From NCBI GenBank assembly GCA_905479835.1, contig CAJQNZ010000008.1, positions 1 to 41,838 on the forward strand: a DNA stretch of 41,838 nucleotides. The letters run 5' to 3'. The DNA comes from an uncultured Flavobacteriaceae bacterium. GTDB taxonomy: Bacteria; Bacteroidota; Bacteroidia; Flavobacteriales; Flavobacteriaceae. The notes beneath the pieces are model-generated. The model was not told the DNA's origin and did no database searches. It worked only from the letters and a program-made list of their open reading frames with translations. Positions 16,688 to 24,611 of the stretch are shown here, one piece after another; within the stretch, counting starts at the first letter, position 1; the number at the start of each line of letters is the position of its first letter. The position numbers and the translations under genes are program-made.

Positions 16688-17284
16688 ATGAAGAAAATAA
16701 GTATCTTAATGTTTCTTGTATTGTCTATGGTAAACTGTAAGACAGAAAATAAGAAAGAGCAAATAAAAATTCTAAATAGCAAATCAGAAACTAATATGAA
16801 AGTAGTAGAAAACATTTATCAATTTAAAGTTAAAGATTTAACAGGAAATGAATTTAATTTTGAATCTGTAAAGGGTAAAAAAGTATTGATTGTAAATACA
16901 GCCTCAGAATGTGGGCTGACTCCTCAATACAAGCAATTGCAGGAAATATATGAACTTTACGGAGGTGAAAATTTTGAGATAATAGGTTTTCCTGCCAATA
17001 ATTTTGGTCAGCAAGAGCCAGGTACTGCTATTGAAATCGCTTCATTCTGTAAAGAAAATTTTGGAGTTACATTTCCCATGATGAGTAAAATTTCTGTAAA
17101 AGGAAGTGATATGCACGAGTTGTACCAATTTTTAACACAAGAGAGTAGAAATGGTCTTGAAGATTCTGAAGTAAGTTGGAATTTTCAAAAGTATCTGATA
17201 GGTTCAGATGGAAAGTTGGTGAGAGTTATCAGCCCAAAAATGTTGCCTAATGATATTTCTATTGTAGATTGGATTAAAGAATAA
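16688..17284 (+). CDS. Glutathione-peroxidase-family lipoprotein
   Basis: A 198-residue thiol peroxidase. The N-terminus is a lipoprotein signal: MKKISILMFLVLSMVNC, with the lipidated Cys17 and a Lys/Glu-rich linker. The catalytic domain has NTASECGLTPQY with peroxidatic Cys75, FPANNFGQQEPG (Gln of the catalytic triad) and WNFQKYLI (Trp). This makes it a cysteine GPx, which usually works with thioredoxin rather than glutathione. Most bacterial GPx-family enzymes are cytosolic, so an envelope-anchored form is mildly unusual. It has its own promoter and a strong shared terminator. Confidence 0.92.
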   Translation: MKKISILMFLVLSMVNCKTENKKEQIKILNSKSETNMKVVENIYQFKVKDLTGNEFNFESVKGKKVLIVNTASECGLTPQYKQLQEIYELYGGENFEIIGFPANNFGQQEPGTAIEIASFCKENFGVTFPMMSKISVKGSDMHELYQFLTQESRNGLEDSEVSWNFQKYLIGSDGKLVRVISPKMLPNDISIVDWIKE

Positions 17285-17304
17285 CACAAATTACATTCAT
17301 AAAA

Positions 17305-17335
17305 AAAAGCCACATGATACTATCATGTGGCTTTT
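17305..17335. terminator. Bidirectional terminator
   Basis: Perfect inverted repeat AAAAGCCACATGATA / TATCATGTGGCTTTT between the convergent peroxidase and leucine-rich-repeat genes, with A and T runs on both sides so that both transcripts end here. Confidence 0.92.
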
Positions 17336-17353
17336 CATTCGCTATAAAAAAAA

Positions 17354-18262
17354 TTAATCGAATACGATTGCATTCTCTTTTGAAGCATTTGGGGTTGGGG
17401 TGAACTTAAAATCTATTAATGATGGCATGTTAATTATCTCTACATCAATTTTCGTATCAAATTGATTGTTATTTAACATTAAAGTTGTTAAGTTTTCTAG
17501 TTTAGAAATACCTACTGGAATAATGCCTTTGAATGAATTGTTGGCTAAAGATAATTCTTCAAGCTTGGTGAGTTTTGCAATTTCCATAGGAACGTTTCCT
17601 GTCATTTTATTATCGTAAACACTTAATATCTCTAGTTCTGTTAAATTTGTTATTTCTGTTGGTAATTCACCTTGAAATTGATTACTACTTATATGAAATA
17701 CTTTTAATTTCTTCAATTTCCCTAAACTACTAGGAATAGTACCGCTTAGGTTATTGCTGTATAAAGAAAGTTCTTCTAAATTTGTCAATTGACCAATTTC
17801 TTCAGCTATTCCACCTTCAATTCTATTCATAAACAATACTATTTTTTCAAGAGAAGTCATTTTATAAATACTTTCAGGAATTTCTCCATTAATTTTATTA
17901 AAAGAGATGTTAAGTACTTTTAAACTAGTAATCTTACCAATACTACTAGGAATTTCTCCTTCAATAGAATTCATATGTAAGTTTAATTTTTGTAAATCTG
18001 ACAATCTCCCTATAGAATTAGGTAAAGATCCATTTAGATTATTCAAACTTAAATCCAATTCAATTATTTTCCCATCTTCAACAGTAACTCCATACCATTC
18101 TTCAATTGGTTGGTTTAAATCCCATGATTGATTCCATTGGTCACCATTTGTTGATTCATATAAATCAATCAATACATTTTTCTCTGAATCAGAAATAGTA
18201 AATGCATAAGAAATAGATGCAAATGCTATAAAAAGCAACGAAAGTATGTTTTTAGTTTTCAT
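17354..18262 (-). CDS. Secreted leucine-rich-repeat protein (plant-type repeats)
   Basis: A 302-residue exported protein. The signal peptide is MKTKNILSLLFIAFASISYA. An N-cap follows with LIDLYESTNGDQWNQSW and EEWYGVTVEDGKI, like the cap of plant LRR proteins. About nine tandem repeats of the form LxxLxxLxLxxNxLxGxIPxxLGK cover residues about 60-285, and a short C-terminal tail ends in FD. The repeats form a solenoid for protein or glycan binding. No cell-wall anchor or type IX sorting domain is evident. The start at 18262 puts the signal peptide at the N-terminus. Confidence 0.88.
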   Translation of the reverse strand: MKTKNILSLLFIAFASISYAFTISDSEKNVLIDLYESTNGDQWNQSWDLNQPIEEWYGVTVEDGKIIELDLSLNNLNGSLPNSIGRLSDLQKLNLHMNSIEGEIPSSIGKITSLKVLNISFNKINGEIPESIYKMTSLEKIVLFMNRIEGGIAEEIGQLTNLEELSLYSNNLSGTIPSSLGKLKKLKVFHISSNQFQGELPTEITNLTELEILSVYDNKMTGNVPMEIAKLTKLEELSLANNSFKGIIPVGISKLENLTTLMLNNNQFDTKIDVEIINMPSLIDFKFTPTPNASKENAIVFD

Positions 18263-18304
18263 ATTTTTGTGGGGATTAGGGTTAAACAAAACTAAATTCT
18301 TTAA

Positions 18305-18336
18305 CAAATATATATAATTTATATTGTATTATCCAA
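18305..18336 (-). promoter_or_regulatory. Probable promoter of the leucine-rich-repeat gene
   Basis: Reading the minus strand: TTG at 18336-18334, 21 nt, then TATATTTG at 18312-18305, matching TAnnTTTG. The leader to the ATG at 18262 would be about 35 nt. Confidence 0.45.
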
Positions 18337-18440
18337 ACTTTTTAAGCGAAAACTTACCATTTGTTTGATAAAACGCACCATTTGTTGGTTTTTAATGTAT
18401 TTTTATAAGGTTAAAATTTTATTATCTTTGCTATAAATAT

Positions 18441-19163
18441 ATGGATATGAAATTAGACATTCTTGCATTTGGAGCACATCCTGATGATGTTGAATTGGGT
18501 TGTGGAGGAACAATTGCTAAAGAAATTTCAATTGGAAAGAAAGTTGGAATTATTGATTTAACTCGTGGTGAATTAGGTACTCGAGGTTCTGCTGAAATAA
18601 GAGATCAAGAAGCGGTAGATTCTGCAAAAATACTAGGAGTAGAAGTAAGGGAGAATTTAGGGTTTGCTGATGGTTTTTTTGTGAATGATAAGCTGCACCA
18701 ACTAGAAATTATTAAGATAATCCGTAAATACCAACCGAAAATCGTTTTATGTAATGCAATTGAAGATCGTCATATTGATCATGGTAAAGGAAGCAAATTA
18801 GTTTCTGACGCTTGTTTTTTATCAGGATTGAGAAAAATTGAAACACAATTAAATGGAATTGAGCAAGAGGCTTGGCGTCCAAAAAAAGTATATCATTATA
18901 TACAGTGGAAAAATATTGAACCAGATTTCGTTTTAGATATTACTGGATTTATCGATATAAAAATGGGTGCTGTAAGAGCATATGCTTCACAATTTTATGA
19001 TCCAAATAGTAAAGAACCCATTTCACCAATAACTAGTAAAAACTTTATTAATAGTATAAAGTATAGAGCACAAGATTTAGGAAGACTTGTAGGAACGGAT
19101 TTTGCCGAAGGTTTTACAGTAGAGAGGTATTTGGCTGTGAAAAAATTAGATGATTTAATCTGA
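18441..19163 (+). CDS. bshB1: Bacillithiol biosynthesis deacetylase BshB1
   Basis: A 240-residue zinc deacetylase of the LmbE/PIG-L family, which removes the acetyl group from GlcNAc-malate in bacillithiol synthesis. The zinc motif AHPDDVELGCGG is at residues 12-23, with TRGELGTRGS, CNAIEDRHIDHGKG (second zinc His and general base region) and KVYHYIQW also present. These fit BshB1 better than general LmbE proteins. It implies that bacillithiol, not glutathione, is the low-molecular-weight thiol. bshA and bshC are not in the window. A TATCTTTG -7 sequence is at 18423-18430. An alternative ATG is at 18447. Confidence 0.93.
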   Translation: MDMKLDILAFGAHPDDVELGCGGTIAKEISIGKKVGIIDLTRGELGTRGSAEIRDQEAVDSAKILGVEVRENLGFADGFFVNDKLHQLEIIKIIRKYQPKIVLCNAIEDRHIDHGKGSKLVSDACFLSGLRKIETQLNGIEQEAWRPKKVYHYIQWKNIEPDFVLDITGFIDIKMGAVRAYASQFYDPNSKEPISPITSKNFINSIKYRAQDLGRLVGTDFAEGFTVERYLAVKKLDDLI

Positions 19164-19180
19164 TTTTTTTAAAAAAAACA

Positions 19181-19211
19181 CTTGCGAAAAGTAAGAATTA
19201 AGTTATCTTTG
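19181..19211 (+). promoter_or_regulatory. Promoter of tRNA-His
   Basis: TTG at 19182-19184, 19 nt, then TATCTTTG at 19204-19211: both Bacteroidota elements at ideal spacing, ending 18 bp before the tRNA 5' end. Confidence 0.75.
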
Positions 19212-19229
19212 CGCTCGCAAGTTGCAAAT

Positions 19230-19304
19230 GGTGGTTGTAGCTCAGTTGGTTAGAGCATCGGTTTGTGGTACCGAGGGTCGTGGGTTCGAGCCCCATCTTC
19301 CACC
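19230..19304 (+). tRNA. tRNA-His (anticodon GTG)
   Basis: Cloverleaf: D arm GCTC/GAGC, anticodon stem TCGGT/ACCGA with loop TTGTGGT (anticodon GTG at 19265-19267), T arm GTGGG/CCCAT with loop TTCGAGC. G at 19230 opposite C at 19304 is the G-1:C73 pair specific to tRNA-His. A full CCA is not encoded. The acceptor stem has two adjacent U-U mismatches (5:68 and 6:67); its 3' strand CTTCCAC would pair fully with GTGGAAG rather than the GTGGTTG present. A copy of the 3' tail lies downstream. Confidence 0.92.
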
Positions 19305-19313
19305 CAAAAAGCA

Positions 19314-19343
19314 AAAGTCTTTCAGAAATGAAGGACTTTTTTT
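19314..19343 (+). terminator. Intrinsic terminator of tRNA-His
   Basis: Stem AAAGTCTTTCA / TGAAGGACTTT (one G-U pair) with a GAAA tetraloop, then seven T. A duplicated, slightly damaged copy follows at about 19421-19450. Confidence 0.85.
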
Positions 19344-19372
19344 GTATGTAAATTTTTTTAATGCGAGAAGTT

Positions 19373-19393
19373 TATCCTGAGCGAAGTCGAAGG
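19373..19393. repeat. Short dispersed repeat (GAGCGAAGTCGAAGG type)
   Basis: TATCCTGAGCGAAGTCGAAG is a canonical member of the flavobacterial dispersed repeat. It directly abuts the duplicated tRNA-His tail at 19394, so it may have taken part in the rearrangement there. Confidence 0.65.
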
Positions 19394-19452
19394 GAGCCCC
19401 ATCTTCCACCCAAAAAAGCAAAAGTCTTTCAGAAATGTAGGACTTTTTTTGT
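19394..19452 (+). repeat. Duplicated 3' tail of tRNA-His plus terminator
   Basis: A direct repeat of 19288-19345: the last 17 nt of the tRNA (GAGCCCCATCTTCCACC) and the following terminator. It differs by one extra A and one A-to-T change, which breaks one pair of the terminator stem. The 5' part of the tRNA is absent. Either a second tRNA-His gene was truncated, or a site-specific integration into the tRNA 3' end left a scar. Confidence 0.85.
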
Positions 19453-19489
19453 TTTGTAATTAATTATCAATTTGAGTGCTACCAAAATT

Positions 19490-20854
19490 TTATGAAAATT
19501 TGAATAACTTTTTAAGAATATTAAGTTTACGATCTGTATGAGGAGAATATTTGATATTTGGCTCAAAAATAGTAGACTTGTGAAGTACACTTTTATAATG
19601 AGAAAAGGTCTTAAACCCTTCTTCACCATGATAAGACCCCATTCCACTATCACCTACACCACCAAATCCGAGATGACTATTTGAAATATGCATCATAGCA
19701 TCATTTACACAACCTCCTCCAAAAGAAACTTCAGATAATATTTTATTTTTAATAGAACTATTCTCTGTAAATACATAACAAGAAAGAGGTTTGGGTCTAG
19801 ATTTAATGGTCGTAATTATTTCATCAATATTGGTATAAGAAATGATGGGTAATATGGGTCCGAAAATTTCTTCTTCCATAATAGCGTCATCAAAATGAAT
19901 ATCGTTAAGGATTGTAGGCTCTATTGTTCGCGTTTCAAGATCATATTTACCTCCAAGATATATTTTATCAGTGGCAATCATTTTTATTAACCTTTCTGTA
20001 TTTCTATGATTAACAATTTGAACATAATTGCCATTATCCGTTGAAAAGCAAGAGTTTTCAACTTCTTTTTTCATCAACCGCAGTAGTTTTTCTTGAACTG
20101 ATGAATGCACTACTAAATAATCTGGCGCAATACAAGTCTGACCAGCATTTAAAAATTTTGCCCAAACCAATCTTTTTGCAGCCATTTTAAGGTCAGAACC
20201 TTCTGTAATAATTGCTGGACTTTTCCCACCCAATTCAAGAGTTACAGGAGTTAAGTACTTTGCTGCTGCTTGATATACAATCCTCCCAACAGATGTACTT
20301 CCTGTAAAAAATATTTTATCAAATTTTTCATTTAACAATGCTGAAGTTTCAGGTATTCCACCTTCAATCACTTTAAAATAACTAGGATCAAAATTTTCAT
20401 TAACAATTTTTGCAATTGCTTTACTTGTATTTGAAGGGACTTCGCTAGGCTTTAAAATGATAGTACAGCCTGCAACCATTGCTGAAATTGCAGGAGCAAA
20501 GGAGAGTTGGTATGGATAATTCCATGCTCCTATAATCAAAGAAACCCCTAAAGGTTCTGGAATTACATAACTTTTTCCTGGTTGATTTAAAAGATTAGTA
20601 GTTTTTCGTTTGATACGTGACCATTTCCCAACTTTCTTTTTGGCTTCTTTGAGATCGCTATAGACAAGTGCGAGTTCGCCAGTAAAAGTATCAAATTCTG
20701 ATTTTTTGAAATCTTTATAGATCGCATCATACATCAATTGTTCATTTGATTTTAGAACGTCTTCAAGTTTTTGAAGTTGTTGTTTTCTGAATGCAATGCT
20801 TTTGGTAGCATTGGTATTAAAAAAATCTCTTTGTAATTGTATCAATTCTTGCAT
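19490..20854 (-). CDS. Aldehyde dehydrogenase (class-3-like)
   Basis: A 454-residue NAD(P)-dependent aldehyde dehydrogenase. Visible features are GAWNYPYQLSFAPAISAM with the catalytic Asn, the coenzyme motif FFTGSTSVGRIV, the general base Glu in TLELGGKSPAI, catalytic Cys in NAGQTCIAPDYL, and EEEIFGPILPII. The short length (about 450) and the absence of an N-terminal extension fit class 3/fatty aldehyde dehydrogenases. A hydrophobic C-terminal anchor is not obvious; the tail is basic. Physiological substrates may be medium- or long-chain aldehydes. Confidence 0.92.
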   Translation of the reverse strand: MQELIQLQRDFFNTNATKSIAFRKQQLQKLEDVLKSNEQLMYDAIYKDFKKSEFDTFTGELALVYSDLKEAKKKVGKWSRIKRKTTNLLNQPGKSYVIPEPLGVSLIIGAWNYPYQLSFAPAISAMVAGCTIILKPSEVPSNTSKAIAKIVNENFDPSYFKVIEGGIPETSALLNEKFDKIFFTGSTSVGRIVYQAAAKYLTPVTLELGGKSPAIITEGSDLKMAAKRLVWAKFLNAGQTCIAPDYLVVHSSVQEKLLRLMKKEVENSCFSTDNGNYVQIVNHRNTERLIKMIATDKIYLGGKYDLETRTIEPTILNDIHFDDAIMEEEIFGPILPIISYTNIDEIITTIKSRPKPLSCYVFTENSSIKNKILSEVSFGGGCVNDAMMHISNSHLGFGGVGDSGMGSYHGEEGFKTFSHYKSVLHKSTIFEPNIKYSPHTDRKLNILKKLFKFS

Positions 20855-21484
20855 AATTTTTTCTCTAGGATATGAGGCAATTTACAATAAAATTAAAAAT
20901 TGCAGTTAAGAATATTTAATTAACTTGCTACTGATCAAATATGTTATAATATTATTTAATTAAGTATATTAAAAAAAAATAGAATTAATCAAATAGCTTG
21001 GTGGACTCGCTATGAAACATTTGTTTTTCTTTTTATTTATTGTTGCCATCATTTAGGACAACTCAAAGAAGAAGGTGTTATTTGGAAATTTTCATTTTTA
21101 GAATTGGAAGGTATAGTTCAAGAATTATTCAAACTTTAAGAGAAAAGTGAGTGAATCAAGAATTTTCCCTATTCACTACAAGAGTCTAACGATGACATTC
21201 CAAAGCAGTTTTAAATGAGATTGAATACGCAGTTTTAATTAAAATACACAGTCTAACTATTAAAACTCGCATTTGATTTTATTAAATACAAGTTCAATAC
21301 TAAATTTTTGATTATATTTATTGTTTTTAGTCTATAAAATACTAGTTGCTTAAAATTAATCTTAAAAAATTAAAAACATCAACTAAAACTCAGATCGCTA
21401 TTACCTCATTTTTATATTGTCTATGTTGTTAAAATAGAGAGTAATTACTCGGCAATTTTAAAAATTAATTAATTTTCTATAATT
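20855..21484. other. Long intergenic region with gene remnant and repeat
   Basis: 630 bp with no convincing gene. A plus-strand frame without a good start runs to a stop at 21136-21138 and reads LGQLKEEGVIWKFSFLELEG near its end, which looks like a decayed coding fragment of unknown origin. The left copy of a 26-bp perfect direct repeat is at 21213-21238. The last 100 bp are AT-rich and presumably carry the promoter for the FIST gene, but I see no exact consensus. Confidence 0.5.
21191..21238 (+). repeat. Left copy of direct repeat flanking the FIST-kinase pair
   Basis: The last 26 bp (21213-21238, core GAGATTGAATACGCAG) match 24220-24245 exactly. The 22 bp before it match at 16 positions. 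The two copies have the same orientation and are 3,007 bp apart, enclosing the FIST and kinase genes. Confidence 0.85.
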
Positions 21485-22621
21485 ATGCAAATTGAACAAT
21501 CTTACTGGACCCATAAAAATGGTTGGATCATAACAAAATCATCACACCTTAAAGAAAAAGCAAATTTCGTTTTAGTGTTTGGCGCTATAGATCTCATAAC
21601 TAAGGAAGACCGTTTTTATGAAATTAAAGAAAATTATCCAAACGCAAATATTCTCTTATGTTCTACAGCAGGAGAAATCATTAAAGATAGAGTTGAAGAG
21701 AATTCTATAATTGCGACTGCAATTTACTACGAAAAAACAAAATTAAAATTTATAGAAATTAATGTTAAAAATTTTGAGAATAGTTATAGTTGTGGAACTG
21801 GAATAGCATCATTAATGGGTTTTGAAAATCTGAAGCATGTCTTAGTATTATCAGATGGAATTCTTGTAAACGGAGATGAATTGGTAAGTGCTATGAACGA
21901 GAGTTTTCCTGAAGATGTAGTTGTTACAGGAGGATTGGCTGCAGATAATGGTAGGTTCAACAAGACTTATGTAGGCTTGAATTCACCTCCCAAATCTGGG
22001 ACTATTGTCGCAGTTGGTCATTATGGCGATCAATTTTCAATTTCACATGGTTCAAAAGGCGGTTGGGATGAATTCGGGCCTACACGAACAGTTACCAAAT
22101 CTCATAAAAACATATTATATGAACTTGATGGTAAAAATGCGTTACAATTATATAAAAATTATTTAGGTGAAATGGCTAAAGAATTACCAGGTTCTGCATT
22201 GTTATTTCCTTTGTGTGTTTATGGAGAGAATGGAGATCATATTGTAAGAACTATTTTATCTATTGATGAAGAAACAGGTTCAATGGTTTTTGCAGGTGAT
22301 ATTCCTCAAGATTCAACGGTTCGTTTTATGATGGCTAATTTTGAAAGACTTATTGATGGTGCTAATGATGCTGCCAATGAATCTCTAAAAAAAATAGACA
22401 GTAGTAAACCAAGTTTGGTGTTAATGATTTCTTGTGTTGGAAGAAAATTAGTCCTAGGACCTCGAATAGATGAGGAATTGGAAGCTGTTAATGATGTTTT
22501 TGGTGATGATGTTGTGTATGCAGGTTTCTATTCTAATGGTGAAATATCTCCATTGCTTAATTCTACAAAATGTTCATTGCATAATCAAACAATGACCATT
22601 ACGACATACTCAGAAATGTAA
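21485..22621 (+). CDS. FIST N/C-domain sensory protein
   Basis: A 378-residue soluble protein with FIST_N (about residues 25-215; ILLCSTAGEII, VVVTGGLAADNGRF) followed by FIST_C (about 225-365; ELDGKNALQLYKNYLG, LVLMISCVGRKLVLG, VYAGFYSNGEISP). FIST domains are predicted ligand-binding sensors linked to signalling proteins. Here it is not fused to an effector but lies 25 bp upstream of a histidine kinase that has no sensor domain of its own, so it most likely provides input to that kinase in trans. No signal peptide: cytoplasmic. Confidence 0.9.
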   Translation: MQIEQSYWTHKNGWIITKSSHLKEKANFVLVFGAIDLITKEDRFYEIKENYPNANILLCSTAGEIIKDRVEENSIIATAIYYEKTKLKFIEINVKNFENSYSCGTGIASLMGFENLKHVLVLSDGILVNGDELVSAMNESFPEDVVVTGGLAADNGRFNKTYVGLNSPPKSGTIVAVGHYGDQFSISHGSKGGWDEFGPTRTVTKSHKNILYELDGKNALQLYKNYLGEMAKELPGSALLFPLCVYGENGDHIVRTILSIDEETGSMVFAGDIPQDSTVRFMMANFERLIDGANDAANESLKKIDSSKPSLVLMISCVGRKLVLGPRIDEELEAVNDVFGDDVVYAGFYSNGEISPLLNSTKCSLHNQTMTITTYSEM

Positions 22622-22646
22622 AAAAAATGTAAAAGAACCCTATCCA

Positions 22647-24158
22647 ATGAAAAATCTCCACAGTCTTTTTGTTAGGCAATTAAAAAGGAATAAAGTAAAT
22701 TTTGAAAATGCTACTGAAGAGTTCATTTCCTTAGCAGAGTCCATAAGTGAATCTTATGAGCATTATGAAAGTTCTAGAATTCTTATAGAACGCTCTATGG
22801 AAATTTCTAATTTAGAATTAGCCGAGGCAAATATTAAACTTGTTGAAGAAAGTAAAACCCAAAAATTAATAATTAAAAGCTTAAAAGGGTCTATTAAAGA
22901 TATAAGCCTTGATGGAAATGAAATTGAGAATGATGATATACTTCAAATATCTCAAATACTTAAATCTGAGATTAAAAAAAGAAAAATAGTTGAAGATAAT
23001 TTAAAAGAAGCTCAGAAAATAGCAGAAGAATCGTTAAAAAGCAAAGAACTTTTTTTAGCAAATATGTCTCATGAAATTAGAACACCATTGAATGCGATAT
23101 TAGGTATGGTGTGGTTGTTGTCTAATACTGATTTAAACTCAAAACAACTAGAGTATAAGGACGTTTTAAAAACTTCAACTGAAAATTTATTGGTTATTAT
23201 TAATGACATTCTTGATTTGTCAAAAATATCATCAGGAAAACTTACGACAGAAAAGATTGATTTTAATTTGGATATTTTACTGAGTAAATTTATTAAAACA
23301 GTTGCTTTCAAATCGGAACAAAAAGGAATTGACCTAGTTTTGGAAAAGGATCCGAAAATTCAAAAACTGTTAAAAGGAGATCCAAATAAAATCAACCAAA
23401 TATTAGTAAATTTAGTAGGGAATGCCATTAAGTTTACCAAAGAGGGTTCTGTAGTAATATCCTTAAAATTAAAAGAAAGTAAACCTTTTTCTGACTTGAT
23501 AGAGTTCTCTGTTAAAGATTCAGGTACAGGAATTAGTAAAAAATATTTAAAAAACATTTTCAAGAGTTTTTCTCAAGAAGACGCCTCTATAAGTAGGAAG
23601 TATGGAGGTACAGGCTTAGGTTTAACGATCACAAAAGAACTTGTAAATGCATTGGGTGGAGAAATAAAAGTAAAGAGTAAAAAGAAAAAAGGAGCAAAGT
23701 TTAGTTTTATTATTGAATTGTTGCATAGTGAATCCGAGAAAATCACTCAAAAAGTAGAAGAACAATCTTTAAATATTAAAAAAGACCTCAAAGGTTGTTC
23801 AATTTTAATTGCAGAAGATGATATTTATAATAAAATATATTTAGAAAGCATTACAGAAGAATGGAATGTTACTATTGAAATTGTAGAAAATGGACTAGAA
23901 GCTATCGAGAAACTAAAATTGGAAAATTTTGATATTGTTCTGATGGATATGCATATGCCTCAGATGGATGGCTTGACGGCTACCAAAGAAATTAGAAATA
24001 CATTGGGATTAGATATTCCTATAATAGCACTTACTGCTGATGTGATTCAAGGTAAAGATAAATGTTATGAAGCAGGAATGAATGACTATATTTCAAAGCC
24101 TTTCAATCCTAACGATTTATATAAGTTACTTGAGAAATATGTTTTAAAAAACAATTAA
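22647..24158 (+). CDS. Soluble hybrid histidine kinase with receiver domain
   Basis: A 503-residue hybrid kinase. Residues 1-135 are a helical/coiled-coil segment without a recognisable sensor or membrane helix. The HisKA box FLANMSHEIRTPLNA has His142. The HATPase domain follows, with N box LVNLVGNAIKF, G1 SVKDSGTGI, F box and G2 YGGTGLGLTI. A C-terminal receiver (about 382-503) has the phosphoacceptor Asp434 in VLMDMHMPQMDG and the conserved Lys in ISKPF. The partner output protein is not encoded nearby. Paired with the FIST gene. Confidence 0.93.
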   Translation: MKNLHSLFVRQLKRNKVNFENATEEFISLAESISESYEHYESSRILIERSMEISNLELAEANIKLVEESKTQKLIIKSLKGSIKDISLDGNEIENDDILQISQILKSEIKKRKIVEDNLKEAQKIAEESLKSKELFLANMSHEIRTPLNAILGMVWLLSNTDLNSKQLEYKDVLKTSTENLLVIINDILDLSKISSGKLTTEKIDFNLDILLSKFIKTVAFKSEQKGIDLVLEKDPKIQKLLKGDPNKINQILVNLVGNAIKFTKEGSVVISLKLKESKPFSDLIEFSVKDSGTGISKKYLKNIFKSFSQEDASISRKYGGTGLGLTITKELVNALGGEIKVKSKKKKGAKFSFIIELLHSESEKITQKVEEQSLNIKKDLKGCSILIAEDDIYNKIYLESITEEWNVTIEIVENGLEAIEKLKLENFDIVLMDMHMPQMDGLTATKEIRNTLGLDIPIIALTADVIQGKDKCYEAGMNDYISKPFNPNDLYKLLEKYVLKNN

Positions 24159-24197
24159 AAACATTTTGGTTTACGACAGAATCTTGGAGAATCCAAT

Positions 24198-24245
24198 AAT
24201 GAAATTCCTGAGTAGTTTGAAATGAGATTGAATACGCAGTTTTAA
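24198..24245 (+). repeat. Right copy of direct repeat flanking the FIST-kinase pair
   Basis: Positions 24220-24245 repeat 21213-21238 exactly (26 bp), with weaker similarity over the preceding 22 bp. It lies 61 bp after the kinase start of noncoding sequence ends at 24158, i.e. in the gap before the DUF2007 gene. Confidence 0.85.
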
Positions 24246-24310
24246 GATATTTGATATTATTTATATGTTTACATATATACTTGAGTTAAGATTATTTAAT
24301 AAATAATATA

Positions 24311-24550
24311 ATGGAAAAGCAAAATAGTTTTATAGATTTTTATTCAGAATCTGAAATTTCTATAATGGGTCTCAAGAGGCTTTTAGAACCGCTTGGAATA
24401 TTTGGAATAATACAAAATGATTTTAATTCAGGGATGTTGGCTGGTTTTATGGGAGGAACTCCAGATACAATTCGATTTAAAATAAGAAAATCAGATATAG
24501 AAAAAGCAAAACCAATATTAGAAGAGTATATAAATTTAAAAGTTGATTAA
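24311..24550 (+). CDS. DUF2007 domain-containing small protein
   Basis: A 79-residue protein of the DUF2007 ('putative signal transducing protein') type: FIDFYSESEISIMGLKRLLE is the ferredoxin-like first half and KIRKSDIEKAKPILEEYI the second half that closes the fold. Such proteins resemble a stand-alone PII-like or ACT-like regulatory module. No known ligand. It follows the right direct repeat and is separated by 152 bp from the kinase, so it may be independent of it. Confidence 0.8.
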   Translation: MEKQNSFIDFYSESEISIMGLKRLLEPLGIFGIIQNDFNSGMLAGFMGGTPDTIRFKIRKSDIEKAKPILEEYINLKVD

Positions 24551-24611
24551 ACAGGAGTGAAAAATATTTAATCATTAATTACACCATAGTTTTAAAAGAA
24601 TAATAAATTCA

